DNA from: an uncultured Bacteroidota bacterium
Lineage (GTDB): Bacteria > Bacteroidota > Bacteroidia > Flavobacteriales > Flavobacteriaceae
Assembly: GCA_902517365.1 (NCBI GenBank)
Contig: CABYCA010000002.1
Coordinates: 1 to 41,456, forward strand
Length of the DNA: 41,456 nt
Direction: 5' to 3'
The notes under the pieces were generated by a model. It saw only the letters and a list, made by a program, of their open reading frames with translations, had not been told where the DNA came from and did not search any database. Each line of letters starts with the position of its first letter. The stretch's first letter is position 1. Below, piece after piece: positions 1-8,167 of the stretch. A program made the translations under genes and the position numbers.

Positions 1-1
1 T

Positions 2-91
2 TCCGTAGCCAATAGAATTGATATAAACTCAATTGCTAGTTTAAATGTTTTACCAGATCCTGCAGACGAGTTTATAATCTTAAATGAGTAG
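2..91 (+). CDS. 3' end of an unidentified protein-coding gene (partial)
   Basis: An open frame enters from the left edge and ends at a TAG at 89-91, giving 29 residues that finish in LPDPADEFIILNE. I do not recognise the protein. The last residues faintly resemble the beginning of a type IX secretion sorting domain (xPNPAxDxxxI), but such domains continue for about 60 more residues, so the likeness is weak. The gene ends 55 bases before the superoxide dismutase start and has no visible terminator of its own. The sod promoter starts right after it. Confidence 0.5.
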   Translation, partial: SVANRIDINSIASLNVLPDPADEFIILNE

Positions 92-104
92 TTCATATTT
101 AGTG

Positions 105-134
105 TTGAAACTTAATAAAATAATCCTAATTTTG
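105..134 (+). promoter_or_regulatory. Bacteroidetes-type promoter for the superoxide dismutase gene
   Basis: TTG at 105-107 is followed after exactly 19 bases by TAATTTTG at 127-134, an exact match to the Bacteroidetes primary sigma consensus (-33 TTG, -7 TAnnTTTG). The sod ATG lies 12 bases downstream, so transcription would start only a few bases before the start codon. The leader in between is almost pure A, typical of this phylum, which does not depend on Shine-Dalgarno sites. Confidence 0.65.
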
Positions 135-146
135 TAAAAAAAAATT

Positions 147-749
147 ATGGCTTTCGAATTACCTAAATTAAATTATGCTTTTGACGCGTTAGAACCAAAC
201 ATAGATACAAAAACTATGGAAATTCATTATGGAAAACACCATAATGGTTACACAAATAACTTAAATAACATTATATCAGGTACTGATAATGAAGGAAAGA
301 GTATTGAAGATATATTAAATTCTTTAGATCTTGAAAATAAAGGATTGAGAAACAACGGCGGAGGTTTCTATAATCATAATCTTTTCTGGGAAATTATGGG
401 ACCTAATGGAGGCGGAGAGCCTAGTGGAGAAATAAGTGAATCCATAAATTTAAATTTTGGTTCATTTGAAAATTTTAAAGATGAATTTAGTAAAGCAGCT
501 GCTACAAGATTTGGTTCAGGGTGGGCTTGGTTATGTGCACATCCAGATGGTAAATTAGAAATATGTTCTACAGCTAATCAAGATAATCCTCTCATGCCAA
601 ATGGTTGTGGTGGAAATCCAATTCTATGTCTTGACGTCTGGGAGCATGCTTATTATTTAAATTATCAAAACAGAAGACCTGATTATATAAATGCATTTTT
701 CAATGTAATTAATTGGGATGAGGTAAATAACAGATTTTCAAATGAATAA
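147..749 (+). CDS. sod: superoxide dismutase (Fe/Mn family)
   Basis: A 200-residue cytoplasmic enzyme that dismutes superoxide to oxygen and hydrogen peroxide. The four metal ligands are in place: H27 (in MEIHYGKHH), H77 (in FYNHNLFW), D163 and H167 (in [18 protein letters not shown]). The length is normal for the family and there is no signal peptide. The G-rich stretch before H77 leans towards the Mn type, but metal preference cannot be settled from sequence alone. The position just before the DVWEH motif, usually Gly, is Cys here ([10 protein letters not shown]). The gene stands alone behind its own promoter and is closed by a hairpin right at its stop codon. In Flavobacteriia it often lies beside the purF gene found next door. 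Confidence 0.95.
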   Translation: MAFELPKLNYAFDALEPNIDTKTMEIHYGKHHNGYTNNLNNIISGTDNEGKSIEDILNSLDLENKGLRNNGGGFYNHNLFWEIMGPNGGGEPSGEISESINLNFGSFENFKDEFSKAAATRFGSGWAWLCAHPDGKLEICSTANQDNPLMPNGCGGNPILCLDVWEHAYYLNYQNRRPDYINAFFNVINWDEVNNRFSNE

Positions 750-774
750 AAAAAGGGGATAAATCCCCTTTTTT
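749..774. terminator. rho-independent terminator, probably bidirectional
   Basis: A perfect stem in which AAAAAAGGGGA pairs with TCCCCTTTTTT around a TAAA loop, beginning at the last base of the sod stop codon. The T run on the right serves sod, and the A run on the left would serve leftward transcripts leaving purF, which ends at 883. The 108 bases between this hairpin and purF hold no gene, only a weaker inverted repeat (CTCAA...TTGAG). Confidence 0.75.
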
Positions 775-882
775 GCCCCAAATCTTACCATGAACTTAAC
801 CTACTTATGTTCAGGTTTACTCAATTTATATATTTTTTTTTATAAATAAAACTTATTTGAGAATTATTTTTAATTATAATGA

Positions 883-2697
883 TTAATAAGCTCTTCCAGA
901 CTTACCCTCTACGAAGTTAATAAAAGCTTGATTTACTACTTTATTTCCACCAGGGGTTGGATAATTACCAGTAAAGTACCAATCTCCCTTATGATTTTTG
1001 CAAGCCTTATGAAGATTTTCTACCTTTTGAAAGATTATATCCAACTCAACATTACAATTTATATCCATTAACATTTCAGACATCTTTGAAGAAATTTGTT
1101 CTGCTGTAAAATCTTTATAAAAATCTTTAACATGATTCTTCTTATAAACTCCCATTTTTTTTGATTCAATACATTTATTATAAGTAGAATCTATAATTTT
1201 ATCATATGTCATAGCATCTTTGTGAAGCTCAATAGCTGCCTTAAATGCAATAAAATCCTCAATTTTTGCCATATCGATTCCATAACAATCTGGATATCTA
1301 ATTTGAGGAGCACTTGAAACAACAACTATTTTTTTTGGATTTAACCTAAATAACATCTTTAAAATACTTTCTCTTAAAGTGGTTCCTCGAACAATACTAT
1401 CATCAATGATTACAAGATTGTCTGAAGTTTTAATAACTCCGTATGTTATATCATAAACATGTGCAACAAGATCTTCCCTTCCTTTATCTTCAGAAATAAA
1501 TGTTCTTAATTTTGCGTCTTTTATAGCTATTTTTTCAATTCTTGGATTATGTTTCTTAGCTTTTTCTATTAAACCATAAAATGATGTTTCAGCTGTATTT
1601 GGTATGAATGAAAAAACAGTATTTGAATAATCTTTTTTGATAGATTTCTCTATTTGTGATGTCAAAAGACTTCCTAACATTTTTCTTTCCTTGTAAATAT
1701 CTGCATCTGAACCTCTAGAAAAATATATTCTTTCAAATGAACATGATTTATTTATTTTAGGTTTTGATATTTCTTTAATGGAGGTTTTTCCATCTTTTTT
1801 AATTAATAATGCATTACCTCTAGGAATCTCATTTATTTCTTCATATGATATATCAAAAACTGTTTGAATCGCAGGTCTTTCTGAAGCTACTACAACTGCC
1901 TCATCATCCTCAAAATAATATGCAGGTCTAATGCCGTGGGGATCTCTCATAACAAAAGAGTCTCCATGCCCAAGCATTCCTGCTATTACATATCCACCGT
2001 CCCATTTCTTAGAAGATTTTTTTAATACTTTTTGGATATTAAGATTCTTTTCAATTAATGGTTGCATATCTAATTTATCTATCCCTTTTCTTTTTAATTT
2101 TTCATAACTAGATATCACTTCAGTATCTAGAAAATGTCCAATGTTTTCCATTATTGTTATTGTATCAGATTGTTCCCTTGGATGTTGACCAAGTTGAACA
2201 AGGCTTTCAAATAACTCATCATTGTTAGTCATATTAAAATTTCCAGCTAGAATCAAATTTCTATTCATCCAGTTATTTTGTCGCATGACTGGGTGAACAT
2301 ATTCAATAGAATTTTTTCCATAAGTGCCATACCTAACATGACCTAGCATGACTTGTCCAATAAAAGGAGCCTTGTCAAAGAATTTGTGAGAATTCACACT
2401 AACCTTTTTTGACTTTAAAAATTGATTTATTTTTTTATTTATTTTTTTAAATACTGAATGAATAGCTTGTTGATCAAAAGACCTGACTCTAAAAAAATAT
2501 TTATCTCCAGGCTTTAAGTCTAACTTTAAACTTGCAAATCCTGCTCCATCTTGACCACGATTCTTTTGCTTCTCCATCATTAAGAACATCTTATCAATGC
2601 CATACATGTGGGAGCCATATTTTTCATTGTAATAATTGAGTGGCTTTTTTAGATGAACTAATGCAATTCCACATTCATGTTTTAACTGATCACTCAC
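883..2697 (-). CDS. purF: amidophosphoribosyltransferase, long Bacteroidetes form
   Basis: A 604-residue relative of PurF, which transfers glutamine amide nitrogen to PRPP in the first step of purine synthesis. The N-terminal class II glutaminase domain has the nucleophile Cys in HECGI (C9), RGQDGAG at 48-54 and GHVRYGT near 119. RDPHGIRP is at 251-258. The C-terminal phosphoribosyltransferase domain carries the PRPP loop LVIIDDSIVRGTT (428-440). It is about 100 residues longer than classical PurF, as is usual for the second PurF-like protein of Bacteroidetes. The start is GTG, abutting the TAG of the upstream kinase gene (TAGGTG); no ATG fits before HECGI, and the Cys must lie close to the N terminus. 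It is last in the purN-rnhA-kinase-purF operon. Whether it is the main PurF depends on whether another copy exists elsewhere. Confidence 0.88.
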   Translation of the reverse strand: MSDQLKHECGIALVHLKKPLNYYNEKYGSHMYGIDKMFLMMEKQKNRGQDGAGFASLKLDLKPGDKYFFRVRSFDQQAIHSVFKKINKKINQFLKSKKVSVNSHKFFDKAPFIGQVMLGHVRYGTYGKNSIEYVHPVMRQNNWMNRNLILAGNFNMTNNDELFESLVQLGQHPREQSDTITIMENIGHFLDTEVISSYEKLKRKGIDKLDMQPLIEKNLNIQKVLKKSSKKWDGGYVIAGMLGHGDSFVMRDPHGIRPAYYFEDDEAVVVASERPAIQTVFDISYEEINEIPRGNALLIKKDGKTSIKEISKPKINKSCSFERIYFSRGSDADIYKERKMLGSLLTSQIEKSIKKDYSNTVFSFIPNTAETSFYGLIEKAKKHNPRIEKIAIKDAKLRTFISEDKGREDLVAHVYDITYGVIKTSDNLVIIDDSIVRGTTLRESILKMLFRLNPKKIVVVSSAPQIRYPDCYGIDMAKIEDFIAFKAAIELHKDAMTYDKIIDSTYNKCIESKKMGVYKKNHVKDFYKDFTAEQISSKMSEMLMDINCNVELDIIFQKVENLHKACKNHKGDWYFTGNYPTPGGNKVVNQAFINFVEGKSGRAY

Positions 2698-3600
2698 CTA
2701 TTTTAATTTATTAATTCTTTTTTCAATATCAGACATCGACAAATTTAACAAGTTTTTTGTTGCCATATTTTCAACATTAAATGATGCTAACGAAGTTCCA
2801 TAATCAATTGCAGATTTAATAGACTCAAAGGAGACTTCAGATGATTGAGATAAAAAGCCTGTTATTCCTCCAATGAAACAATCTCCAGCTCCTGTTGGAT
2901 CAATTACTTTATCTACTTCATATGCATTTGCAACATATCTTTTTTCGTAATTAAATAACTCTGCTCCATCCTTTCCTTTCTTTATTATCACATATCTAGG
3001 ACCCATTGAATGAAGGACTTCTGCAGCCTTCTTTAAGTCTTTATGACCTGTTATCATCTCTGATTCCTCATCATTAATTGAAATAATATCAACTTTTGAT
3101 ATTACCTCCTTTACTGTGTCCAAGAAATTTTCTATCCAATAGTTCATTGTATCAAGAATTATCGCAGATGGTTTGTTGTTCAATTGATTAATAGCAGATA
3201 GCTGAATTTCAGGATGAAGATTTCCAAGTAGTAGAATATCCGGATTTGATTTATTTTTAGAAATTATTGGATTAAAACTTTCCATTACATTAAGCTCAGT
3301 CTTTGTCGTAATTCTTTCTTTAAAATTATCAGTATATATACAACTCCAATAAAATGTCTTATTGTTTTTTTCAATCTTTATGCCTGAAATATCAACACCA
3401 CAATTTTCTAGAAGATTTAAATCTTCTCTCTTAAAATCTTTCCCAACTACAGATACGATTGAGTATTCACTGATAAAATTTTTAAGTGATAAACATATGT
3501 AGGTACCTGCTCCACCCAGGGCATTATCGACCTCATTTTCTGGGGTTTCAATGCCATCATATGCTAATGAGGCTACAATTAAAACAGACTTTTTTGACAT
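2698..3600 (-). CDS. PfkB-family sugar kinase
   Basis: A 300-residue ribokinase-like kinase. The C-terminal signature DPTGAGDCFIGG (234-245) carries the catalytic base D240 and the anion-hole glycines. An early GG-AGTY segment (residues 29-34) matches the substrate-binding region. The substrate cannot be read from sequence; ribose, adenosine or another nucleoside or sugar are all possible. The gene lies five bases after rnhA and directly abuts purF with no spacer, so a role in nucleotide or ribose salvage next to purine synthesis is a reasonable inference. Confidence 0.85.
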   Translation of the reverse strand: MSKKSVLIVASLAYDGIETPENEVDNALGGAGTYICLSLKNFISEYSIVSVVGKDFKREDLNLLENCGVDISGIKIEKNNKTFYWSCIYTDNFKERITTKTELNVMESFNPIISKNKSNPDILLLGNLHPEIQLSAINQLNNKPSAIILDTMNYWIENFLDTVKEVISKVDIISINDEESEMITGHKDLKKAAEVLHSMGPRYVIIKKGKDGAELFNYEKRYVANAYEVDKVIDPTGAGDCFIGGITGFLSQSSEVSFESIKSAIDYGTSLASFNVENMATKNLLNLSMSDIEKRINKLK

Positions 3601-3605
3601 TAATT

Positions 3606-4070
3606 TTAATTTATATTATACCCTGTGTCTTCTAATAGATTTGAATTCTTAGCTGCAAGATTAGCTAAAAAATCACATCTTTCATTATAAAAATCGTTAT
3701 TATGACCTTTTATCCATTGGAATTTAACTTTATGATTCTTATAAATCTCTAAAAATCTTCTCCATAAATCTGGATTTTTTTTGTTTTTAAAATCCTTTTT
3801 TACCCAATCAAATAACCAACCTTTTTCCACTGCATCTGAAACATATTTAGAGTCAGTAAATATTTTGACGTTACAATTTTTAAATTTTAAATTTTCAAGA
3901 CCTATTATAACAGCAAGTAATTCCATTCTATTATTAGTTGTTATCTTAAATCCTTGACTAAACTCTTTCTTGTATTCTCCATCTCGAGATAACATTACAA
4001 TTCCATATCCACCCGGTCCCGGATTGCCAATAGATGAACCATCTGTATAAATTTTAATTAGCTTACTCAT
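3606..4070 (-). CDS. rnhA: ribonuclease HI
   Basis: A 154-residue nuclease that cuts the RNA strand of RNA-DNA hybrids. The catalytic carboxylates are visible: D10 in IYTDGSSIGNPGPGGYG, E50 in NNRMELLAV, D73 in IFTDSKYV and D133 near the C terminus, with H123 in WIKGHNND. The length equals that of the E. coli enzyme, and no N-terminal hybrid-binding domain is present. It overlaps purN by four bases (ATGA), so the two are probably translationally coupled. Confidence 0.95.
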   Translation of the reverse strand: MSKLIKIYTDGSSIGNPGPGGYGIVMLSRDGEYKKEFSQGFKITTNNRMELLAVIIGLENLKFKNCNVKIFTDSKYVSDAVEKGWLFDWVKKDFKNKKNPDLWRRFLEIYKNHKVKFQWIKGHNNDFYNERCDFLANLAAKNSNLLEDTGYNIN

Positions 4071-4630
4071 TTGATAAGAAGTGATTTGATGACTTTTGGA
4101 TAATACTCATATTCTAATATATGAATCTTTTCTTCTATCGATATGGCCGTGTCATTATCTTCAATACTTATTTTTTTTTGAAATATTATCTCTCCAGAAT
4201 CATATTGATTAGATATATAGTGTATCGTTATTCCAGTCTCGATTTCGTTATTTTCAATTACTTTATTGTGAATTTTTGATCCGTACATTCCATTTCCTCC
4301 ATAACTTGGTAAAATTGATGGATGAATATTTATTATTTTATTTTTAAAATAATCGATGTACGTAGCAGGTATTTTTTTCAAAAATCCAGCTAAAACTATT
4401 AAATCAGGGTCGATAATTTTTAATTCTTCAAATACACTAGAAGATAACTGATCATTACTGAAGTATGTAGTATTAATCTTTGAGTCATTCTGACTTTTAA
4501 AAAAAGATGAGTCTTTATTGTTTGAATATACGTTTGTAACTGATATTTCTTTTGAATCTCTAAACTGACTTATAATATTTAGAGCATTCGTTCCTCTACC
4601 TGAAATAAATATTACAATTTTTTTTTTCAT
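4067..4630 (-). CDS. purN: phosphoribosylglycinamide formyltransferase
   Basis: A 187-residue folate-dependent GAR transformylase, the third step of purine synthesis. The N-terminal phosphate-binding loop is FISGRGTNA. The catalytic triad is N101 and H103 (in NIHPSILPSYGG) with D144 (in YDSGEI). The length is normal. It is first in the leftward operon with rnhA, the PfkB kinase and purF, and divergent from acpP across a 132-base gap. Confidence 0.93.
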   Translation of the reverse strand: MKKKIVIFISGRGTNALNIISQFRDSKEISVTNVYSNNKDSSFFKSQNDSKINTTYFSNDQLSSSVFEELKIIDPDLIVLAGFLKKIPATYIDYFKNKIINIHPSILPSYGGNGMYGSKIHNKVIENNEIETGITIHYISNQYDSGEIIFQKKISIEDNDTAISIEEKIHILEYEYYPKVIKSLLIK

Positions 4631-4728
4631 TTAATAATGACAATGTTCAATATATTTGAAAAAAACTTTTTTATTTAACAAATAAAGGTATAATTTAGAA
4701 TTAAAGACCAGTTTTGGCAAAAGTTTTT

Positions 4729-4736
4729 TAATTTTG
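4729..4736 (+). promoter_or_regulatory. putative -7 element for acpP-fabF
   Basis: TAATTTTG matches the TAnnTTTG consensus and lies 26 bases before the acpP start. No TTG sits at the expected 19-base spacing upstream (a TTTTGG lies too close), so this is a weaker call than the sod promoter. A second match, TATATTTG at 4651-4658, lies further up in the same divergent gap. Confidence 0.35.
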
Positions 4737-4762
4737 TCAGCTGAACTAATAAACAAAATATT

Positions 4763-4996
4763 ATGTCAGATATTTCTTCAAGAGTTAAAGCAATAATAGT
4801 AGATAAATTAGGAGTTGATGAAAACGAAGTAGTTCCTGAGGCAAGTTTTACTAACGATTTAGGGGCAGACTCACTAGATACAGTAGAGCTAATAATGGAA
4901 TTTGAAAAAGAGTTTGATATACAAATTCCAGATGATCAAGCAGAAAATATTATCTCTGTTGGTCAGGCTATTGAGTTTATAGAGAAATCAAAATAA
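4763..4996 (+). CDS. acpP: acyl carrier protein
   Basis: A 77-residue acidic helical protein that carries growing fatty acyl chains. The phosphopantetheine attachment site is S37 in the conserved [15 protein letters not shown] stretch. The length is typical. It is followed after ten bases by fabF, the standard pairing. Confidence 0.97.
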   Translation: MSDISSRVKAIIVDKLGVDENEVVPEASFTNDLGADSLDTVELIMEFEKEFDIQIPDDQAENIISVGQAIEFIEKSK

Positions 4997-5006
4997 AATT
5001 TAATTA

Positions 5007-6257
5007 ATGTTTTCAAGAAGAGTTGTAGTTACTGGAATGGGAGCTCTAACTCCAATTGGTAGCAATCTAAATTCATATTGGAATGGTTTAATTAGTGGAA
5101 CCTCTGGTTGCGCTAGTATTACTCATTTCGATGCATCAAATTTTAAAACAAAATTTGCCTGTGAATTAAAGGGGTATGATCCTGCTGATCACTTTGAGAG
5201 AAAAGAGTATAGAAGATATGATAAGTTTTCTCAATATGCTATTGTTGCAGCCTCTGAAGCTATTGATGATTCTAAAATAATTGATTCTAGTCTAAATCAT
5301 GATAGGATAGGAGTAATCTGGGGTGCAGGAATTGGTGGATTAGAGACATTCCAAAATGAAGTACTAAATTTTTCTGACGGAAATGGAACTCCAAGGTTTA
5401 ACCCTTTTATGATTCCTAAAATGATCCCTGATATTGCTGCAGGATTGATTGCTATGAAATATGGTTTTCAAGGACCAAATTATGCTACAGTATCAGCTTG
5501 TGCTTCTTCTTCAAATGCCCTAATTGATGCTCTGACATATATTAGAGTTGGATATGCAGATGTTATTGTTGCAGGTGGGTCAGAAGCTCCAGTAACTATT
5601 GCTGGCGTTGGAGGGTTTAATGCAATGCATGCATTGTCTACAAGAAATGATGATGCTTCAACAGCATCAAGACCATTTGACAGAGATAGGGATGGCTTTG
5701 TTCTTGGTGAAGGTGCAGGCGCATTAATTATTGAAGAATATGAGCATGCAGTTAATAGAGGTGCTAAAATTTATGCAGAACTGATAGGTGGAGGTTTATC
5801 TTGTGATGCTTACCACATGACAGCTCCTCATCCTGATGGAAGAGGAGCAATTAAAGTAATGAAAAATTGCCTTGATGACGCAAATATTAATACAAGTGAT
5901 GTTGATTTAATTAATATGCATGGCACTTCAACTCCATTAGGAGATGTCGCAGAGGCTAAAGCTGTAAAAGATGTTTTTCAAGAAGATGCTTACAATCTTA
6001 ATATAAATTCTACTAAATCTATGACAGGACATTTACTTGGAGCGGCTGGTGCAGTAGAGGCCATTTCATGTATTATGGCGATAAAACATAGTATTATACC
6101 TCCTACAATTAATCATTTTAATAATGATGAGAATATTGACCCTAAACTTAATTTTACATTTACATCCCCTCAAAAAAAATCAATTAATGTAGCAATGTCA
6201 AATACATTTGGTTTTGGTGGACATAATGCATGTGTAATATTCAGAAAGTTAGATTAG
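5007..6257 (+). CDS. fabF: 3-oxoacyl-ACP synthase II
   Basis: A 416-residue condensing enzyme that elongates acyl-ACP with malonyl-ACP. The Cys-His-His triad is present: C165 in TVSACASSSN, H305 in NMHGTSTPLGD and H342 in TGHLLGAAGA. A glycine-rich FGFGGHN closes the C terminus. It is full length and lies in an operon with acpP. In Flavobacteriia the next gene is normally rnc, which is absent here; only about 10-20 bases separate the fabF stop from the next recognisable coding sequence. Confidence 0.97.
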   Translation: MFSRRVVVTGMGALTPIGSNLNSYWNGLISGTSGCASITHFDASNFKTKFACELKGYDPADHFERKEYRRYDKFSQYAIVAASEAIDDSKIIDSSLNHDRIGVIWGAGIGGLETFQNEVLNFSDGNGTPRFNPFMIPKMIPDIAAGLIAMKYGFQGPNYATVSACASSSNALIDALTYIRVGYADVIVAGGSEAPVTIAGVGGFNAMHALSTRNDDASTASRPFDRDRDGFVLGEGAGALIIEEYEHAVNRGAKIYAELIGGGLSCDAYHMTAPHPDGRGAIKVMKNCLDDANINTSDVDLINMHGTSTPLGDVAEAKAVKDVFQEDAYNLNINSTKSMTGHLLGAAGAVEAISCIMAIKHSIIPPTINHFNNDENIDPKLNFTFTSPQKKSINVAMSNTFGFGGHNACVIFRKLD

Positions 6258-6265
6258 TCCAATAA

Positions 6266-6738
6266 ATTCTCCGCAGTATCAAAAAAATATTTAAATTAGA
6301 TTCATCCCATATTGAGAATTATAAGTTAGTTGCTATTCATACAAACCTATCAATAATCTCACTTGCATATCAACTAAATAAGTTCTGTTTTACTGAGTTT
6401 GTAAGATCAAATAATGATTTAAAAGTAGACCATAAATTTAGGATGCCTCATTTCAACTGGAATAATGAAAAAAAAAAGGTATAAGTTTTGAGCTTTTTAA
6501 AAATAAGTATATCGTTGAAGATGAAGACTCTAAACTAATAGATTCTCTTTTTGGTTTGTCAATTTCAAAAGAGTTATCTTTGATAGAATCACATAAAGAA
6601 GTTGATTTTTTTATTAAACAAAATTGTTTTTTTTCAACATCAAATTTGATTGAAAAGATGTCAAATATTCAGAATATTTCACTTATTTACAGGGTTCCAA
6701 ATAGTGAACTTCCGGAAAACCTTAATTTTGACTTATGA
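6266..6738 (+). pseudogene. IPExxxVDY-family protein, frame broken at a poly-A run and lacking a normal start
   Basis: Two frames together give a protein of about 153 residues that fits the small, uncharacterised IPExxxVDY family found between rnc and pyk in Flavobacteriia. The first frame (open from 6266) contains NYKLVAIHTNLSIISLAYQL, matching the family N-terminal region, and stops at 6482-6484. The second frame resumes at GISFELFKNK (from 6478), carries IESHKEVDF, a degenerate form of the signature, and ends at 6738, overlapping pyk by four bases (ATGA). The join is an A10 run. No ATG, GTG or TTG precedes the family-like N terminus in frame, since a TAA lies at 6263-6265; only ATT, ATC or ATA codons are available. 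It may be a decaying gene, a sequence error, or a gene read through by slippage. The missing start argues for decay or error. Confidence 0.7.
6468..6478 (+). other. A10G homopolymer at the frame break; matches the A AAA AAG slippery heptamer
   Basis: Ten A then G. Read in the upstream frame, the last bases are exactly A AAA AAG, the classical -1 slippery heptamer known from dnaX. A -1 shift here would continue as GGT ATA AGT (GIS...), the frame of the C-terminal half. One extra A would restore the frame just as well, so a sequencing or assembly error, or transcriptional slippage, explains it equally. Confidence 0.5.
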
Positions 6739-8165
6739 GGAGAATTAAAAAAACAAAAATCATTGCTACATTAGGCCCATCAACATCTTCTAGAGATAGC
6801 ATTGAGATGCTAATTAAAGAAGGTACTGATGTATTAAGAATTAACTTTTCACACTCAACTCATCAAGAAGCCAAATCTCTTATAGAGGATATAAGGAAGG
6901 TTAATGAAAAATTAAATACTAACACTTCAATACTTGCTGATCTACAAGGTCCAAAACTTAGAATTGGTAAGATTAAGCCTAATACATCTCTCAGTGATGG
7001 AGATAAAATTGAAATCGTGACTGGTAAAGAGTTTGTTGGAGTTAAAAATAAGATATATGTTGATTATAAAAGCCTACCTAGTGATGTAAACGTAGGAGAA
7101 AAAATATTAATTGATGATGGGAAAATAATACTTAAGGTTCTTCAAACTAATAAGAAAAATAAGATCACTGCTGAAGTAATTCAAGGTGGGGAGTTATCTT
7201 CAAAAAAGGGTTTTAACCTTCCCAACACAAACATTTCTCAACCTGCACTTACAGACAAAGACATAAAAGATGCTATTTTTTCAGTAGAACAGTGTGTTGA
7301 CTGGATTGCTCTTTCATTTGTGAGGCATGAATCAGACATAAAATCATTAATTGAGCTTATTGAGAAAAATACAGATCATAGAATACCAGTGATCGCAAAG
7401 ATTGAGAAGCCGGAGGGTGTTAAAAATATTGATGATATAATGAAACACGCAAGTGGTATTATGGTTGCTAGAGGAGATCTTGGAGTTGAGATTAATGCTG
7501 CAGAAATACCCTTAATTCAGAAAAAACTTGTAGATAAAGCAAAAAAAGCAAGAATCCCTGTAATAATTGCAACGCAGATGATGGAGAGCATGATGGAAAG
7601 CCTAAATCCTAATAGAGCTGAAGTCAATGATGTAGCAAATTCTGTAATGGATGGGGCAGATGCTGTAATGTTATCAGGAGAAACTTCTGTTGGAAGCCAT
7701 CCAATAGAGGTGGTTCAAACAATTTCAAAAATTATTGGTAAAGTTGAAAACTCAAGCTTAATTGCACTTAAGCATAAACATCCTAGAGATTATGAATCTG
7801 AAAGATTTATAACAAAATCTGTGTGCTATTATGCTGCGAAAGTTGCTAATGATACTAATGCTAAAGCAATAAGCACATTAACAAACAGTGGTTATACAGC
7901 GTATCAAATTTCTTCATGGAGACCAAAAACTCATGTTCTAGTGTTTACATCAAACAAAAAGATTTTGACTCAACTTAATCTTCTTTGGGGAGTAAAATCT
8001 TTTTATTATGATGGTACAGAAAGTACTGACACAACTGTCGAGGAGATAAATAGAATAGCTGTCGAAAACAATTATCTTCAAAAAGATGATAAAGTTATAA
8101 ATCTAACTTCAATGCCAATTGATAGAAAAGGGATGGTTAACACACTTAGAGTTTCAAAAATATAA
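6735..8165 (+). CDS. pyk: pyruvate kinase
   Basis: A 476-residue glycolytic enzyme converting phosphoenolpyruvate and ADP to pyruvate and ATP. Visible motifs are TKIIATLGPSTSS at the N terminus, R36 and N38 in LRINFSHS, the active-site stretch AKIEKPEGVKNIDDIM with K222 and E224, and ARGDLGVEI with D248 for the metal. The C-terminal allosteric domain is present and the length is normal. The ATG overlaps the TGA of the upstream broken gene by four bases. Confidence 0.97.
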   Translation: MRRIKKTKIIATLGPSTSSRDSIEMLIKEGTDVLRINFSHSTHQEAKSLIEDIRKVNEKLNTNTSILADLQGPKLRIGKIKPNTSLSDGDKIEIVTGKEFVGVKNKIYVDYKSLPSDVNVGEKILIDDGKIILKVLQTNKKNKITAEVIQGGELSSKKGFNLPNTNISQPALTDKDIKDAIFSVEQCVDWIALSFVRHESDIKSLIELIEKNTDHRIPVIAKIEKPEGVKNIDDIMKHASGIMVARGDLGVEINAAEIPLIQKKLVDKAKKARIPVIIATQMMESMMESLNPNRAEVNDVANSVMDGADAVMLSGETSVGSHPIEVVQTISKIIGKVENSSLIALKHKHPRDYESERFITKSVCYYAAKVANDTNAKAISTLTNSGYTAYQISSWRPKTHVLVFTSNKKILTQLNLLWGVKSFYYDGTESTDTTVEEINRIAVENNYLQKDDKVINLTSMPIDRKGMVNTLRVSKI

Positions 8166-8167
8166 AT

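Noticed and set aside
785..865. Inverted repeats (TGAAC...GTTCA and CTCAA...TTGAG) after the sod terminator
   Set aside because: The stems are only five to six bases in an AT-rich gap; chance is likely and the strong hairpin at 749-774 already explains termination.
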